A stretch of 38,318 bases of DNA from Prevotella sp. (GTDB lineage: Bacteria; Bacteroidota; Bacteroidia; Bacteroidales; Bacteroidaceae): positions 1-38,318 of the forward strand of contig JAEEPF010000013.1 in NCBI GenBank assembly GCA_016284635.1, in the 5' to 3' direction. The notes below the pieces were generated by a model, which searched no databases, had not been told where the DNA came from, and was given only the letters and a program-made list of their open reading frames with translations. A program made the position numbers and the translations under genes. Position 1 is the stretch's first letter; each line of letters opens with the position of its first letter. Below are positions 29,111 through 36,475 of the stretch, piece after piece.

Positions 29111-31555
29111 ATGAACAAAAACAGACTTATCCTTGTGCTGGCGTCGCTGCTCGTGTTCGCCTCACTGCCTGTCCAGGCCACCAAAGTCCTGGGACTCCGT
29201 GTCATCGACAAAAACTACCTCATGGTCCACTTCCGTGACGGCGAAGTGCATTATCGTGACAGTGGTACAGGCCCCAGTGCCTATCTCGGGCATTCCTTCT
29301 CCGAGGGCGACGATACGCTGGTGGTCTTTGGCGAACGGCTGAAGACGACGGAGGCGCAGAAAGCGGAGCTGTGGAAAGTAGTAGAGGAGTCAGGAGTCAG
29401 GAGTCAGGAGACAGGAGTTAGTTTCCAGCCCGTGAAGGTGTGGCGGAAGTCGAAGCCGATGAACATCGACCATACGCTCACTGGCGAATGCGACCACTGG
29501 CTGTTTCTCGAGTTGCCACAGGCGATGAAGCAAGGATGTACGTATACCGTGACCATACCCGAGGGTATTGGGGCGGATCAGTCCACCGCCAGCGTCGTGT
29601 ACGATATCTGGAACACCCCGTCTGAAGCTGTCCATGTGAACATCATCGGCTACATGCCGTCGGAGGCCCTGCATGCCGCAGACCTCTACCAGTGGCTGGG
29701 CGACGGCGGCCAGCGCGACTACTCCTCGTGGGTGGGGCGTAAGGTATACCTCTATAATGTCAATACAAAGAAGAAACAGAGTGCCGGAGTGGTTAAGTTC
29801 TGGAAGAAGGCTGCCGATGCTGATCAGGAGGCAGGCAAGAAAAACCTCGTGGGCACCGACGTCTGGAACATCGACTTCCGTGGTACGGCTCCAGGACGTT
29901 ATCGCCTCGTGGTCGAGGATGTGGGCTGCTCGATGGACTTCGACATCGCCAATGACGTCTACTACCAGCCCTATCGTTACTCCGTGCGTGGCTACTACTA
30001 CATGCGTCTCGGCGAGCCCAAGGATCCTGATCATGTGTGGCCCGTGCCCCGTCAGCCGCAGTTCATCCCAGAGACCGATCCCAAGGGCCTCACTGTCTAT
30101 AAGACCGACTTCCATCCCTTCATGAAGGAGTGGCGCGACCTGCGTACCGACGTGTGGGATGAGCCTCACTTCAAGCCCGCCCTTGCTTCCCGCTTCTGGC
30201 AGCATCGTCTGCCTGGCAACCCTGTGAATGTCGAAGTGAAGGGTGGTCATTCCGACGCTTTCGACTGGGACCGTCATCTGGCTCACGTCAGCAACATCTA
30301 CGACATGCTGCTGCCCTACATCCTCTCCGGCGGACGGCTCTCCGACGACAACCTCGGCATCCGTGAGAGTGGCAACGGCATCCCCGACATCATCGACGAG
30401 GCCCGCAACGAGGTAGACTTCTTCCTCTCCATCCGCGACGGCGAGGGATACTCCCAGGGTGTCACCAACCCCGACCTCAGCTGGACCGTGATGTATCAGG
30501 CTGGCTGTACTACGATGGCTGCCTGGGCCAATGCCGCCAACTGTGCCATCACCGCTGAGGCATTCCGCCTCATGGAAAATGGGAAATGGAAGATGGACAA
30601 TTCTGTCGATTCGCTGAAGCGCTACTATACTGCCGAGGCCATCAAGGCCTTCCGCTATGCCTCCAAGCAGGAGTGGAACCAGCTCGACGACCTGCAGGAC
30701 ATCGGCTCGATGCAGATGCGTGGCCGTGACTTCCGTCAGATGGCCGCTGCCTTCCTCTATAATGTCACGGGCGATACCGAGTGGGAAGACATCTTCGCAC
30801 AGGATTCGGAGATCAAGAGTCCGCAGTCGCAGGTGTTCAGCAAGCGCGACCACGGCTTCTTCGGTGTGGGCGTGATGCATGCCGAGAACCAAAGCGTCGT
30901 GCCCTTCTGCCAGATATGGGCAGCAGCGGCCTATCTCACCAGTCCGCAGCCCCGCCACTATGCTGAGCTCTATCAGAATCTCAAGTCGAGCGTCAACGCC
31001 CAGGCTGAGAGTTATAACATCGGCCACATGGCCCAGCGTCCCTCGCGCCGCAGTGCCAACGACAGCCGCTGGCAGGTGTCGCAGAACCTCCAGCTCGTGA
31101 TGCTTGCCCATTATATTGCGAGGAAGGAGTCTGGAGTCAGGAGTCAGGAGTCAGGACGCATGCGCGAGCTTGAGCACGTGATGCTTACGGAGGCCAGTTG
31201 GAGCCTCGGCCGTAACCCTGGCAACATCGTTGAGATGACAGGGCTTGGTGAGCGTCACATCACCGACTGCTACACCACTGGCCGCAACGACGGCGCCCCA
31301 GAGTGCCATCCTGGACAGACGCCCTTCAACGGCACCGAGACCTGGTCGCCAGGACATAACGGAGGCGACGCCCGTGTCTTCCTGAAGTACTGCTATCCCG
31401 CCTGGACTGTCGAAAACGGTGTCCAGACCACCACCTGGCCTCGTCAGGAGTCCTACTTCAACCAGCGCTATTTCTGGGTCAACGGTGAGTTCACGCCCCG
31501 TGAGACCATGCGCGGCAAGATGGCCCTCCTCGGCTATCTCTACGCCATCCGGTAG
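29111..31555 (+). CDS. secreted GH9 endoglucanase-like enzyme with three in-frame repeat inserts
   Basis: An 814-residue protein. Signal peptide LILVLASLLVFASLPVQA; N-terminal Ig-like region to about 280; GH9 (alpha/alpha)6 barrel after that. Visible: YYYMRLGEP, VEVKGGHSDAFDWDRHLAH with the Asp cluster near residues 378-388, SLGRNPGNIVEMTG, and a C-terminal NGEFTPRETMRGK with the probable catalytic Glu near 793. Expected role is endo-beta-1,4-glucan or xyloglucan backbone cleavage. Three stretches are encoded by tandem arrays: residues about 93-104 (SGVRSQETGV), 488-497 (ENGKWKMDN) and 673-682 (SGVRSQESG). All keep the frame. The third falls in the helical barrel, so some effect on folding is possible. 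Confidence 0.88.
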   Translation: MNKNRLILVLASLLVFASLPVQATKVLGLRVIDKNYLMVHFRDGEVHYRDSGTGPSAYLGHSFSEGDDTLVVFGERLKTTEAQKAELWKVVEESGVRSQETGVSFQPVKVWRKSKPMNIDHTLTGECDHWLFLELPQAMKQGCTYTVTIPEGIGADQSTASVVYDIWNTPSEAVHVNIIGYMPSEALHAADLYQWLGDGGQRDYSSWVGRKVYLYNVNTKKKQSAGVVKFWKKAADADQEAGKKNLVGTDVWNIDFRGTAPGRYRLVVEDVGCSMDFDIANDVYYQPYRYSVRGYYYMRLGEPKDPDHVWPVPRQPQFIPETDPKGLTVYKTDFHPFMKEWRDLRTDVWDEPHFKPALASRFWQHRLPGNPVNVEVKGGHSDAFDWDRHLAHVSNIYDMLLPYILSGGRLSDDNLGIRESGNGIPDIIDEARNEVDFFLSIRDGEGYSQGVTNPDLSWTVMYQAGCTTMAAWANAANCAITAEAFRLMENGKWKMDNSVDSLKRYYTAEAIKAFRYASKQEWNQLDDLQDIGSMQMRGRDFRQMAAAFLYNVTGDTEWEDIFAQDSEIKSPQSQVFSKRDHGFFGVGVMHAENQSVVPFCQIWAAAAYLTSPQPRHYAELYQNLKSSVNAQAESYNIGHMAQRPSRRSANDSRWQVSQNLQLVMLAHYIARKESGVRSQESGRMRELEHVMLTEASWSLGRNPGNIVEMTGLGERHITDCYTTGRNDGAPECHPGQTPFNGTETWSPGHNGGDARVFLKYCYPAWTVENGVQTTTWPRQESYFNQRYFWVNGEFTPRETMRGKMALLGYLYAIR
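29387..29421 (+). repeat. in-frame 7-bp array (GAGTCAG x5) in GH9
   Basis: GAGTCAG x3, GAGACAG, GAGTTAG, contiguous. Translated as a cyclic VRSQESG-type heptapeptide. Confidence 0.95.
30573..30600 (+). repeat. in-frame 7-bp array (TGGAAAA x4) in GH9
   Basis: TGGAAAA, TGGGAAA, TGGAAGA, TGGACAA in register, encoding ENGKWKMDN. Confidence 0.85.
31127..31154 (+). repeat. in-frame 7-bp array (GAGTCAG x4) in GH9
   Basis: GAGTCTG then GAGTCAG x3; same unit and orientation as 29387-29421. Confidence 0.95.
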
Positions 31556-31584
31556 TGATCTTACACCTTCCGTTTCACCTAAGA

Positions 31585-31608
31585 GAGGGCTGGCTGCTGT
31601 CGGCCCTC
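31585..31608 (+). terminator. probable GH9 terminator hairpin
   Basis: GAGGGC / GCCCTC stem of 6 bp with a 12-nt loop, followed by GTTTT; 30 nt after the stop. Confidence 0.5.
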
Positions 31609-31743
31609 ATGTTTTCCCCTCCTGTGTAGGCGATCACGTCTTCATAGAGTATTCTTCTGCTAGGTTTTTTCTGATCCGCCTCCTTACACCGCTTATCGCT
31701 CCCATTCCCTTTTTTGTCACACAGATCTCACAGATATTTTAAT

Positions 31744-31842
31744 CTAGTTTAATTTGGCGTTTGTAAACAAAATTATCAATTCTCTCATTGTCGCCTTGTT
31801 CCGCTTCCTGAAGGAACTATTAAGAAAAACAATTGCTACCAT
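31744..31842 (-). CDS. doubtful 32-residue ORF downstream of an orphan promoter
   Basis: An ATG at 31842 begins a 32-codon frame (MVAIVFLNSSFRKRNKATMR onwards) ending at TAG 31746-31744. It has no recognised domain. It is listed only because a plausible promoter points at it with about 75 nt leader; the same transcript could equally be a small noncoding RNA or a remnant leader of a lost gene. Confidence 0.2.
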   Translation of the reverse strand: MVAIVFLNSSFRKRNKATMRELIILFTNAKLN

Positions 31843-31922
31843 TAATGCGTGCAATTTCTAGATTTAATCCTCGCAATTTTTACCCTTAGAGCCCCTCTCT
31901 CCGCTTCTATAATTTGATACTG

Positions 31923-31954
31923 CAAAGGTACGAAAAATTCAGATATGAAACAAG
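31923..31954 (-). promoter_or_regulatory. orphan promoter on the minus strand
   Basis: TACCTTTG at 31930-31923 with CTTG 20 nt upstream (31954-31951). It points away from the M13/GH97 genes into a region with no clear gene. Confidence 0.5.
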
Positions 31955-32047
31955 CCTTTTCACAAATTATTTACGTTTAATTTTGGTTTTAACATTTGAG
32001 AGGGCTGGTATCGTGGTCATTGCCACATCTAGGCGCGTCGCCGTTTA

Positions 32048-32222
32048 GGCGTTTAGGCGCGTCTTTTGGAAAATCGATAGGCGAGCTGAGCTGCAAATCT
32101 ATTATATATAATTATTATATATTATAATATATAATAATTTAAATTATATATATGTGTGTATGTTGCTACAACACTCATCACATTCGACAAATCCTAATGT
32201 AACGCCGACGCGCCTAAACGCC
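32048..32222. repeat. GC-rich inverted repeats flanking an AT-only core
   Basis: GGCGTTTAGGCGCGTC at 32048-32063 is perfectly inverted at 32207-32222, and both sides carry a second AGGCGCGTC copy just outside (32031-32039 and 32223-32231). The right side is a 16-bp tandem (32202-32217 and 32218-32233). Between them, about 32099-32152 is composed only of A and T. No ORF is present. Confidence 0.9.
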
Positions 32223-32284
32223 GACGCGCCTCGCAAACGGCTATGTTAAATATGGGGCTTTAGGTGAAAAATAATGCTTATTCT

Positions 32285-32316
32285 TTTGGTAGATTGGAAA
32301 AAATTTCGTACCTTTG
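32285..32316 (+). promoter_or_regulatory. strong promoter upstream of the M13 remnant and GH97-esterase
   Basis: TTTG at 32285-32288, 20 nt spacer, TACCTTTG at 32309-32316; 40 nt before the remnant ATG. With the peptidase destroyed and no other clear promoter before 32719, it probably now drives the fusion gene. Confidence 0.8.
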
Positions 32317-32355
32317 CACAAACTAAAAACAGTATAGAACCAAATAAAACTAAAT

Positions 32356-32663
32356 ATGACAAAAAAGTATTTGATGACACTAACAGCCGCCCTTTTCTGC
32401 GCAATGACAATGGTGGTGCTGACTGCATGTACAGACATTCATGACAATCCGGCACCGGTAGTGGTAGTGGATGACAAGGAGTGGAAAGCCGACGCGAACA
32501 AAGACACAAGTGTCCGTCCGGGCGACGACTTCTTTATGTATTGCAACGGTGGCTGGTGGAACAGCACCGTGGTTGACGAACGGACGACTGGTACGACCTC
32601 TTCGACGTGAAGCCCACCGACAAACTCTATCTCGCACCCGGAAAACGTATCAGGATTTGGTAA
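32356..32663 (+). pseudogene. M13 (neprilysin/PepO-type) metallopeptidase with internal deletion
   Basis: The frame from 32356 encodes a lipoprotein signal (LTAC, then TDIHDNPAP) and a normal M13 N-terminus, SVRPGDDFFMYCNGGWWNST, then stops at 32610 after about 9 foreign codons. In another frame (32583-32663) the DNA encodes DDWYDLFDVKPTDKLYLAPG...IRIW and a stop, which is the usual C-terminal end of M13 enzymes. The two ends of a gene of roughly 650-700 codons are therefore joined with the middle missing, including the zinc motifs. The junction lies near 32575-32585 and is out of frame. The remaining product would be an 84-residue lipopeptide. Family identity rests on recognised end motifs. 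Confidence 0.8.
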
Positions 32664-32718
32664 TGCTATGGCAGGTATGGAGAAAAGAAATCAGTAATAA
32701 CAATAACTAAATTTTAGT

Positions 32719-35700
32719 ATGATGAAGACCAACAAACAAAACTGGTGGCGCCGATGTCTTGGCGCAATGCTTTTATTTTTTCAAGTGACGATGGTGGCTG
32801 CCTTTGCACAGGCAAATCCTTCGCAACAGGAGATCGTCAGCCCTGACGGTAGGATGACCGTGACGGTGACGATGGCTGACGGCGGCTGCCCGAAGTATGA
32901 GGTGAAACTCGACGGACAGGTGTTTATCCAGACCTCACCCTTAGGATTGAAGATGAATTTCGACGACCTGACGCAGGGCCTGACGCTGAAGGGCTGCGAC
33001 GTGAGTAAGTTTGAGGACGAGTACTGTCTGAAGACCACGAAGCAGAGTCATGTGAAGGTGGTGGCCACGGAGGGTGTCTGCCATTTCGAGAAGGACGGCC
33101 GTCAGGCGATGGACGTGATCTTCCGCGTGACCAGTCGTGATGTGGCTTATAGATATAAGGTGTATCCGAAGAAGGTGCGCGGCGGTGAGACGCTGTCGGG
33201 CGTCGTGGAGAGCGAGGCCAGCGGGTTTGTGCTGCCCGAGGGGACGACGACGTTCCTCTGTCCGCAGATGAAGCCGATGACGGGCTTTGCACGGACGGCT
33301 CCGAGCTATGAGACGGCTTATACACCAGACGACCAGATGGGGAAGAACGGCTGGGGATTCGGATATACGTTCCCGGGGCTGTTTCATGTTCAGGGAGTCA
33401 GGAGTCAGGAGCCAGGAGTCAGGAGTGAAGACGGCTGGGTGCTGATTTCGGAGACGGGGACTGACGGTGGCTATGTAGGATGCCGACTGATTTGTGAGGA
33501 AGTTAATGAAGTTAATGAAGTTAAAGAAGTTAAAGGACAATTGTATAAAATTGCGTTCCCGCTGGCGGAGGAGATGAACGGGACGGGAGCCGTGACACCG
33601 TTGATGGCGCTGCCGGCTGAGACACCGTGGAGGACGATCACGGTAGGTAAGACGCTGGCACCGATCGTGGAGACGACAATTGCGAATGATCTGGTGAAGC
33701 CGAAGTATGAGGCGAAGAAGGATTATACATATGGTAAGGGCTCGTGGTCGTGGATCATCGGCATGGACCCCAGCTGTAACTTCGATGAGCAGAAGCGATA
33801 TATTGATTTCTCAGCCGCGATGGGTTTCCGAAGCGTGCTTGTGGATGCGCTCTGGGATACGCAGATCGGCTATGAGAAGATGGAGGAGCTGGCCCGTTAC
33901 GGACGGGAGAAGGGCGTAGGCCTGTTCTTGTGGTATAACTCGAACGGTACGTGGAACGATGCCCCGCAGGGACCTCGCGGCAAGATGGATAAGGCCGGCC
34001 CCCGCCGTCAGGAGATGGCGTGGATGCAGAAGAACGGCATCCTGGGTATCAAGGTGGACTTCTTTGGCGGCGACAAGCAGCAGATGATGCAGTTGTATGA
34101 GGATATCCTCACCGACGCCAACGACTTCGGCATTCAGGTGATCTTCCACGGCTGCACGCTGCCGAGAGGCTGGGAGCGGATGTATCCGAACTTCGTGGCT
34201 GCCGAGGCGGTGCTGGCATCGGAGAACCTGCACTTCGGACAGGGTGCCTGCGATGCGGAGGCGTTTAATGCCTGTCTGCATCCGTTTATCCGCAATGCCG
34301 TGGGTTCGATGGACTTCGGCGGTTCGGCGCTGAATAAGCGTTATAGCGCAGATAATCAGCACGGTACTGTGCGACGGACGAGCGATGTGTTTGCGATGGC
34401 GACGGCGGTGCTGTTCCAGAGCAGCGTGCAGCACTTTGCACTGGCACCGAATAATTTGGATGATGCACCGGCTTGGGCGATACAGTTTATGAAGGATGTG
34501 CCCACGACGTGGGATGAGACGAAGTTTATCGACGGTTATCCCGGGAAGTATGTCATCGTCGCAAGGCGAAGTGGGGATAAGTGGTATATCGCAGGCGTTA
34601 CTTCTGACAAGACGGCGCTGAAGGAGAAGCTTGGGTCGTGGAATGTGGAATGTGGAATGAGGAATGAGAAATGTTACGAGGATTCAGATGCGATTGTGAT
34701 GGTGGCGGAGGCGAAGAAGCCGCTGCTGAAGACGCATGTGGAGACTGGCGATGTGGAAGGTGTGCTGGAAGGCGGACTGGCAGTGTATAAGGCCATCCCG
34801 TATGCAGCGCCTCCAGTGGGGAACCTGAGATGGAAGGCCCCGCAGCCTGCCAAGGCCTGGGAAGGCGTGAGGAAGTGCGACACGTTCGGACCTCTGCCTC
34901 CGCAGCCCACAAGGCCAGGAAGGACGGCAGATATGATGAGCGAAGACTGTCTCTATCTTGGTATTGCTACACCAGCGAAGTCGGCAAACGAGAAATTGCC
35001 TGTGATGGTGTGGATCCATGGCGGCGGCTTCCAGACGGAGCACTATGGCGGCGATCTGTGGAGTCTGTTGGCTCAGCGCGGCGTGGTCATTGTCAGTGTG
35101 GAGTACAGGACGGGTGCGCTCGGCTTTATGGTGCATCCGGAGTTGGCGAAGGAGAATCAGGACGGACATGCCGGCAACTACGGTATCCTCGACCAGATCT
35201 ATGCCCTGCAGTGGGTGCAGCGGAATATCGCGAACTTTGGTGGCGATCCCTCGAAGGTGACGATCTTCGGCGAGAGTGCCGGAGCCATCAGCTGCAGTAT
35301 TCTCTGTGCCTCGCCGTTGGCGAAGGGTCTGTTCCACGGCTGTATCAGTCAGAGTGGCGGTTCGTTTGCTCCTTGGAGTGATGCGCCGCGCAGTATCGGC
35401 CTGGATGCCTCGCAGAAGGGTGCCGAGCAGCAGGGACTGGCGTTCCAGAAGCATCTGAAGAAGAAGTCGCTGAAAGAACTGCGCGCGATGGATGCGATGG
35501 CGCTCTGCGACGGTAATGTAGGCTTTAGCGGTTTCTGGCCCTGCGTGGATGGCTATGTGATCTGCGACGACCAGTATCGGCTCTACGAGCGTGGGGAATA
35601 CAATGATGTGCCTGTGATCGTGATGACGAACTCCGACGAGGGTGCGCTGTTTACACCGCCCACCGTGAAGGCTGAGGACTATCAGAAGAATGCCAGCCGC

Positions 35701-36222
35701 ATGTTTGGCGATATGACGGAGGAGGCACTGAAGGTGTATCCCGCCAATACCGACGAGGAGGCCTGGCACGCCAATGGTGACTCTTTCCGTGACCTCGGTT
35801 TCGCCTGGCCGTCGTATGCCTGGGTGAAGCTGCAGTCGCAGACGGGTAAGAGTCCGGCTTACGCTGCCTATCTCGACCAGCCGTCGAAGATGAGCTTCTC
35901 GCAGAATCCGCTCCGTCGAGGTGTGGCACATGCCGACGATATCATGTATCTGAACGGGATGTTCTTGAACCAGCCGGACAAGTTCCCTGCTGAGGCTGCC
36001 GTGTCGGAGATGATGCAGCAGTACTGGGTGAACTTCGCCAAGACGGGTAATCCGAATGGCAAGGGATTGCCTTACTGGCCGTCGTTCGACGAGGCACAGC
36101 CTACGACGATGCAGTTCCGCAACGGTGCGTCGCTGATCATGCGGCCGAACCGTGAGCAGATCGATTTCATCGACCGCTTCATGAAGGCAAAGCGCGAAGC
36201 AACCGAAAGCGGGAGGAAATGA
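32719..36222 (+). CDS. GH97 - carboxylesterase type B fusion enzyme
   Basis: A 1167-residue secreted protein (signal about 1-30, MLLFFQVTMVAAFAQ). Residues about 35-667 are GH97: N-terminal sandwich, then a barrel with GSWSWIIGMDPSCNFDEQKR, LFLWYNSNGTWND, GIKVDFFGGDKQ (D447) and FHGCTLPRGWERMYPNF, with AAEAVLASENL near 494-504. KVDFF at D447 is the pattern of retaining GH97 (alpha-galactosidase-like), not inverting SusB. Residues about 672-1150 are a full carboxylesterase: GIPYAAPP-type start, VWIHGGGF (764-771), GESAGA with S853, NSDEG with E974, and H1071 in GVAHADD. Three tandem arrays lie in frame (residues about 226-235, 261-272, 640-652). A debranching plus deacylating role is inferred. 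Confidence 0.9.
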   Translation: MMKTNKQNWWRRCLGAMLLFFQVTMVAAFAQANPSQQEIVSPDGRMTVTVTMADGGCPKYEVKLDGQVFIQTSPLGLKMNFDDLTQGLTLKGCDVSKFEDEYCLKTTKQSHVKVVATEGVCHFEKDGRQAMDVIFRVTSRDVAYRYKVYPKKVRGGETLSGVVESEASGFVLPEGTTTFLCPQMKPMTGFARTAPSYETAYTPDDQMGKNGWGFGYTFPGLFHVQGVRSQEPGVRSEDGWVLISETGTDGGYVGCRLICEEVNEVNEVKEVKGQLYKIAFPLAEEMNGTGAVTPLMALPAETPWRTITVGKTLAPIVETTIANDLVKPKYEAKKDYTYGKGSWSWIIGMDPSCNFDEQKRYIDFSAAMGFRSVLVDALWDTQIGYEKMEELARYGREKGVGLFLWYNSNGTWNDAPQGPRGKMDKAGPRRQEMAWMQKNGILGIKVDFFGGDKQQMMQLYEDILTDANDFGIQVIFHGCTLPRGWERMYPNFVAAEAVLASENLHFGQGACDAEAFNACLHPFIRNAVGSMDFGGSALNKRYSADNQHGTVRRTSDVFAMATAVLFQSSVQHFALAPNNLDDAPAWAIQFMKDVPTTWDETKFIDGYPGKYVIVARRSGDKWYIAGVTSDKTALKEKLGSWNVECGMRNEKCYEDSDAIVMVAEAKKPLLKTHVETGDVEGVLEGGLAVYKAIPYAAPPVGNLRWKAPQPAKAWEGVRKCDTFGPLPPQPTRPGRTADMMSEDCLYLGIATPAKSANEKLPVMVWIHGGGFQTEHYGGDLWSLLAQRGVVIVSVEYRTGALGFMVHPELAKENQDGHAGNYGILDQIYALQWVQRNIANFGGDPSKVTIFGESAGAISCSILCASPLAKGLFHGCISQSGGSFAPWSDAPRSIGLDASQKGAEQQGLAFQKHLKKKSLKELRAMDAMALCDGNVGFSGFWPCVDGYVICDDQYRLYERGEYNDVPVIVMTNSDEGALFTPPTVKAEDYQKNASRMFGDMTEEALKVYPANTDEEAWHANGDSFRDLGFAWPSYAWVKLQSQTGKSPAYAAYLDQPSKMSFSQNPLRRGVAHADDIMYLNGMFLNQPDKFPAEAAVSEMMQQYWVNFAKTGNPNGKGLPYWPSFDEAQPTTMQFRNGASLIMRPNREQIDFIDRFMKAKREATESGRK
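33395..33422 (+). repeat. in-frame 7-bp array (GAGTCAG x4) in GH97
   Basis: GAGTCAG, GAGTCAG, GAGCCAG, GAGTCAG; same unit and coding orientation as in GH9. Encodes GVRSQEPGVRS. Confidence 0.95.
33499..33534 (+). repeat. in-frame 9-bp array (GAAGTTAAW x4) in GH97
   Basis: GAAGTTAAT x2, GAAGTTAAA x2; encodes EVNEVNEVKEVK. Closely related to the GGAGTTAAA arrays at 3730 and 29026. Confidence 0.95.
34638..34672 (+). repeat. in-frame 7-bp array (GTGGAAT x5) at the end of GH97
   Basis: GTGGAAT x3, GAGGAAT, GAGAAAT; encodes WNVECGMRNEK in the C-terminal GH97 domain, about 25 residues before the esterase begins. Confidence 0.93.
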
Positions 36223-36236
36223 TTATCGCGTAAAGA

Positions 36237-36469
36237 AGCCACAGATTACACAGATTCTCACAGATAAATAGATTCACACAGATGGACTTTCTTTTTATCG
36301 ACACGGATTCTTGCGTCCCTTCGGTAGCAAGCGGCAAAGCCGAGTCTATGGATTTTATGGAGAGCTGCGCAGCCATCCTTATAATCCATAAAATCCGTGT
36401 TAAATAAATCAATCATCCTTGTCTCTGTGAAAATCATTTCTTCTGTGAGAATCTGTGTCATCTGTGGCT
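36237..36469. repeat. 233-bp MITE-like element with 27-bp terminal inverted repeats
   Basis: 36237-36263 and 36443-36469 are inverted repeats matching at 26 of 27 positions (AGCCACAGATTACACAG at the left). Inside lie the 37-nt module (36308-36344) and a perfect 12-bp stem GGATTTTATGGA (36350-36361) / 36385-36396 with GCTGCGCAGC in its loop. It almost fills the convergent gap between GH97-esterase and the kinase. No clear target-site duplication is seen. Confidence 0.9.
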
Positions 36470-36475
36470 ATAAAA

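Larger units (their letters stand above)
31556..32284. other. long AT-rich intergenic region after GH9
   Basis: About 730 nt without a convincing gene. It holds a GH9 terminator-like hairpin (31585-31608), a CACAGAT repeat (31720-31738), an orphan minus-strand promoter (31923-31954) with a 32-codon ORF downstream, two copies of GAGAGGGCTGG (31583 and 31998), and a GC-rich inverted repeat around an AT-only core (32048-32222). No CRISPR, tRNA or transposase is seen. Confidence 0.7.

Noticed and set aside
29390..31111. 573-codon minus-strand open frame opposite GH9
   Set aside because: Codon-bias shadow of GH9; no family motif.
32471..32710. Second small ORF over the M13 remnant
   Set aside because: Arg-rich out-of-frame reading; the M13-like residues are in other frames.
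29387..33422. GAGTCAG arrays as a CRISPR
   Set aside because: Units are contiguous 7-mers without spacers and lie in coding sequence; no cas genes.
12633..36344. The two 37-nt modules as att sites of an integrated element
   Set aside because: No integrase, phage or conjugation genes lie between them, and housekeeping genes (tdk, rsmI) do.
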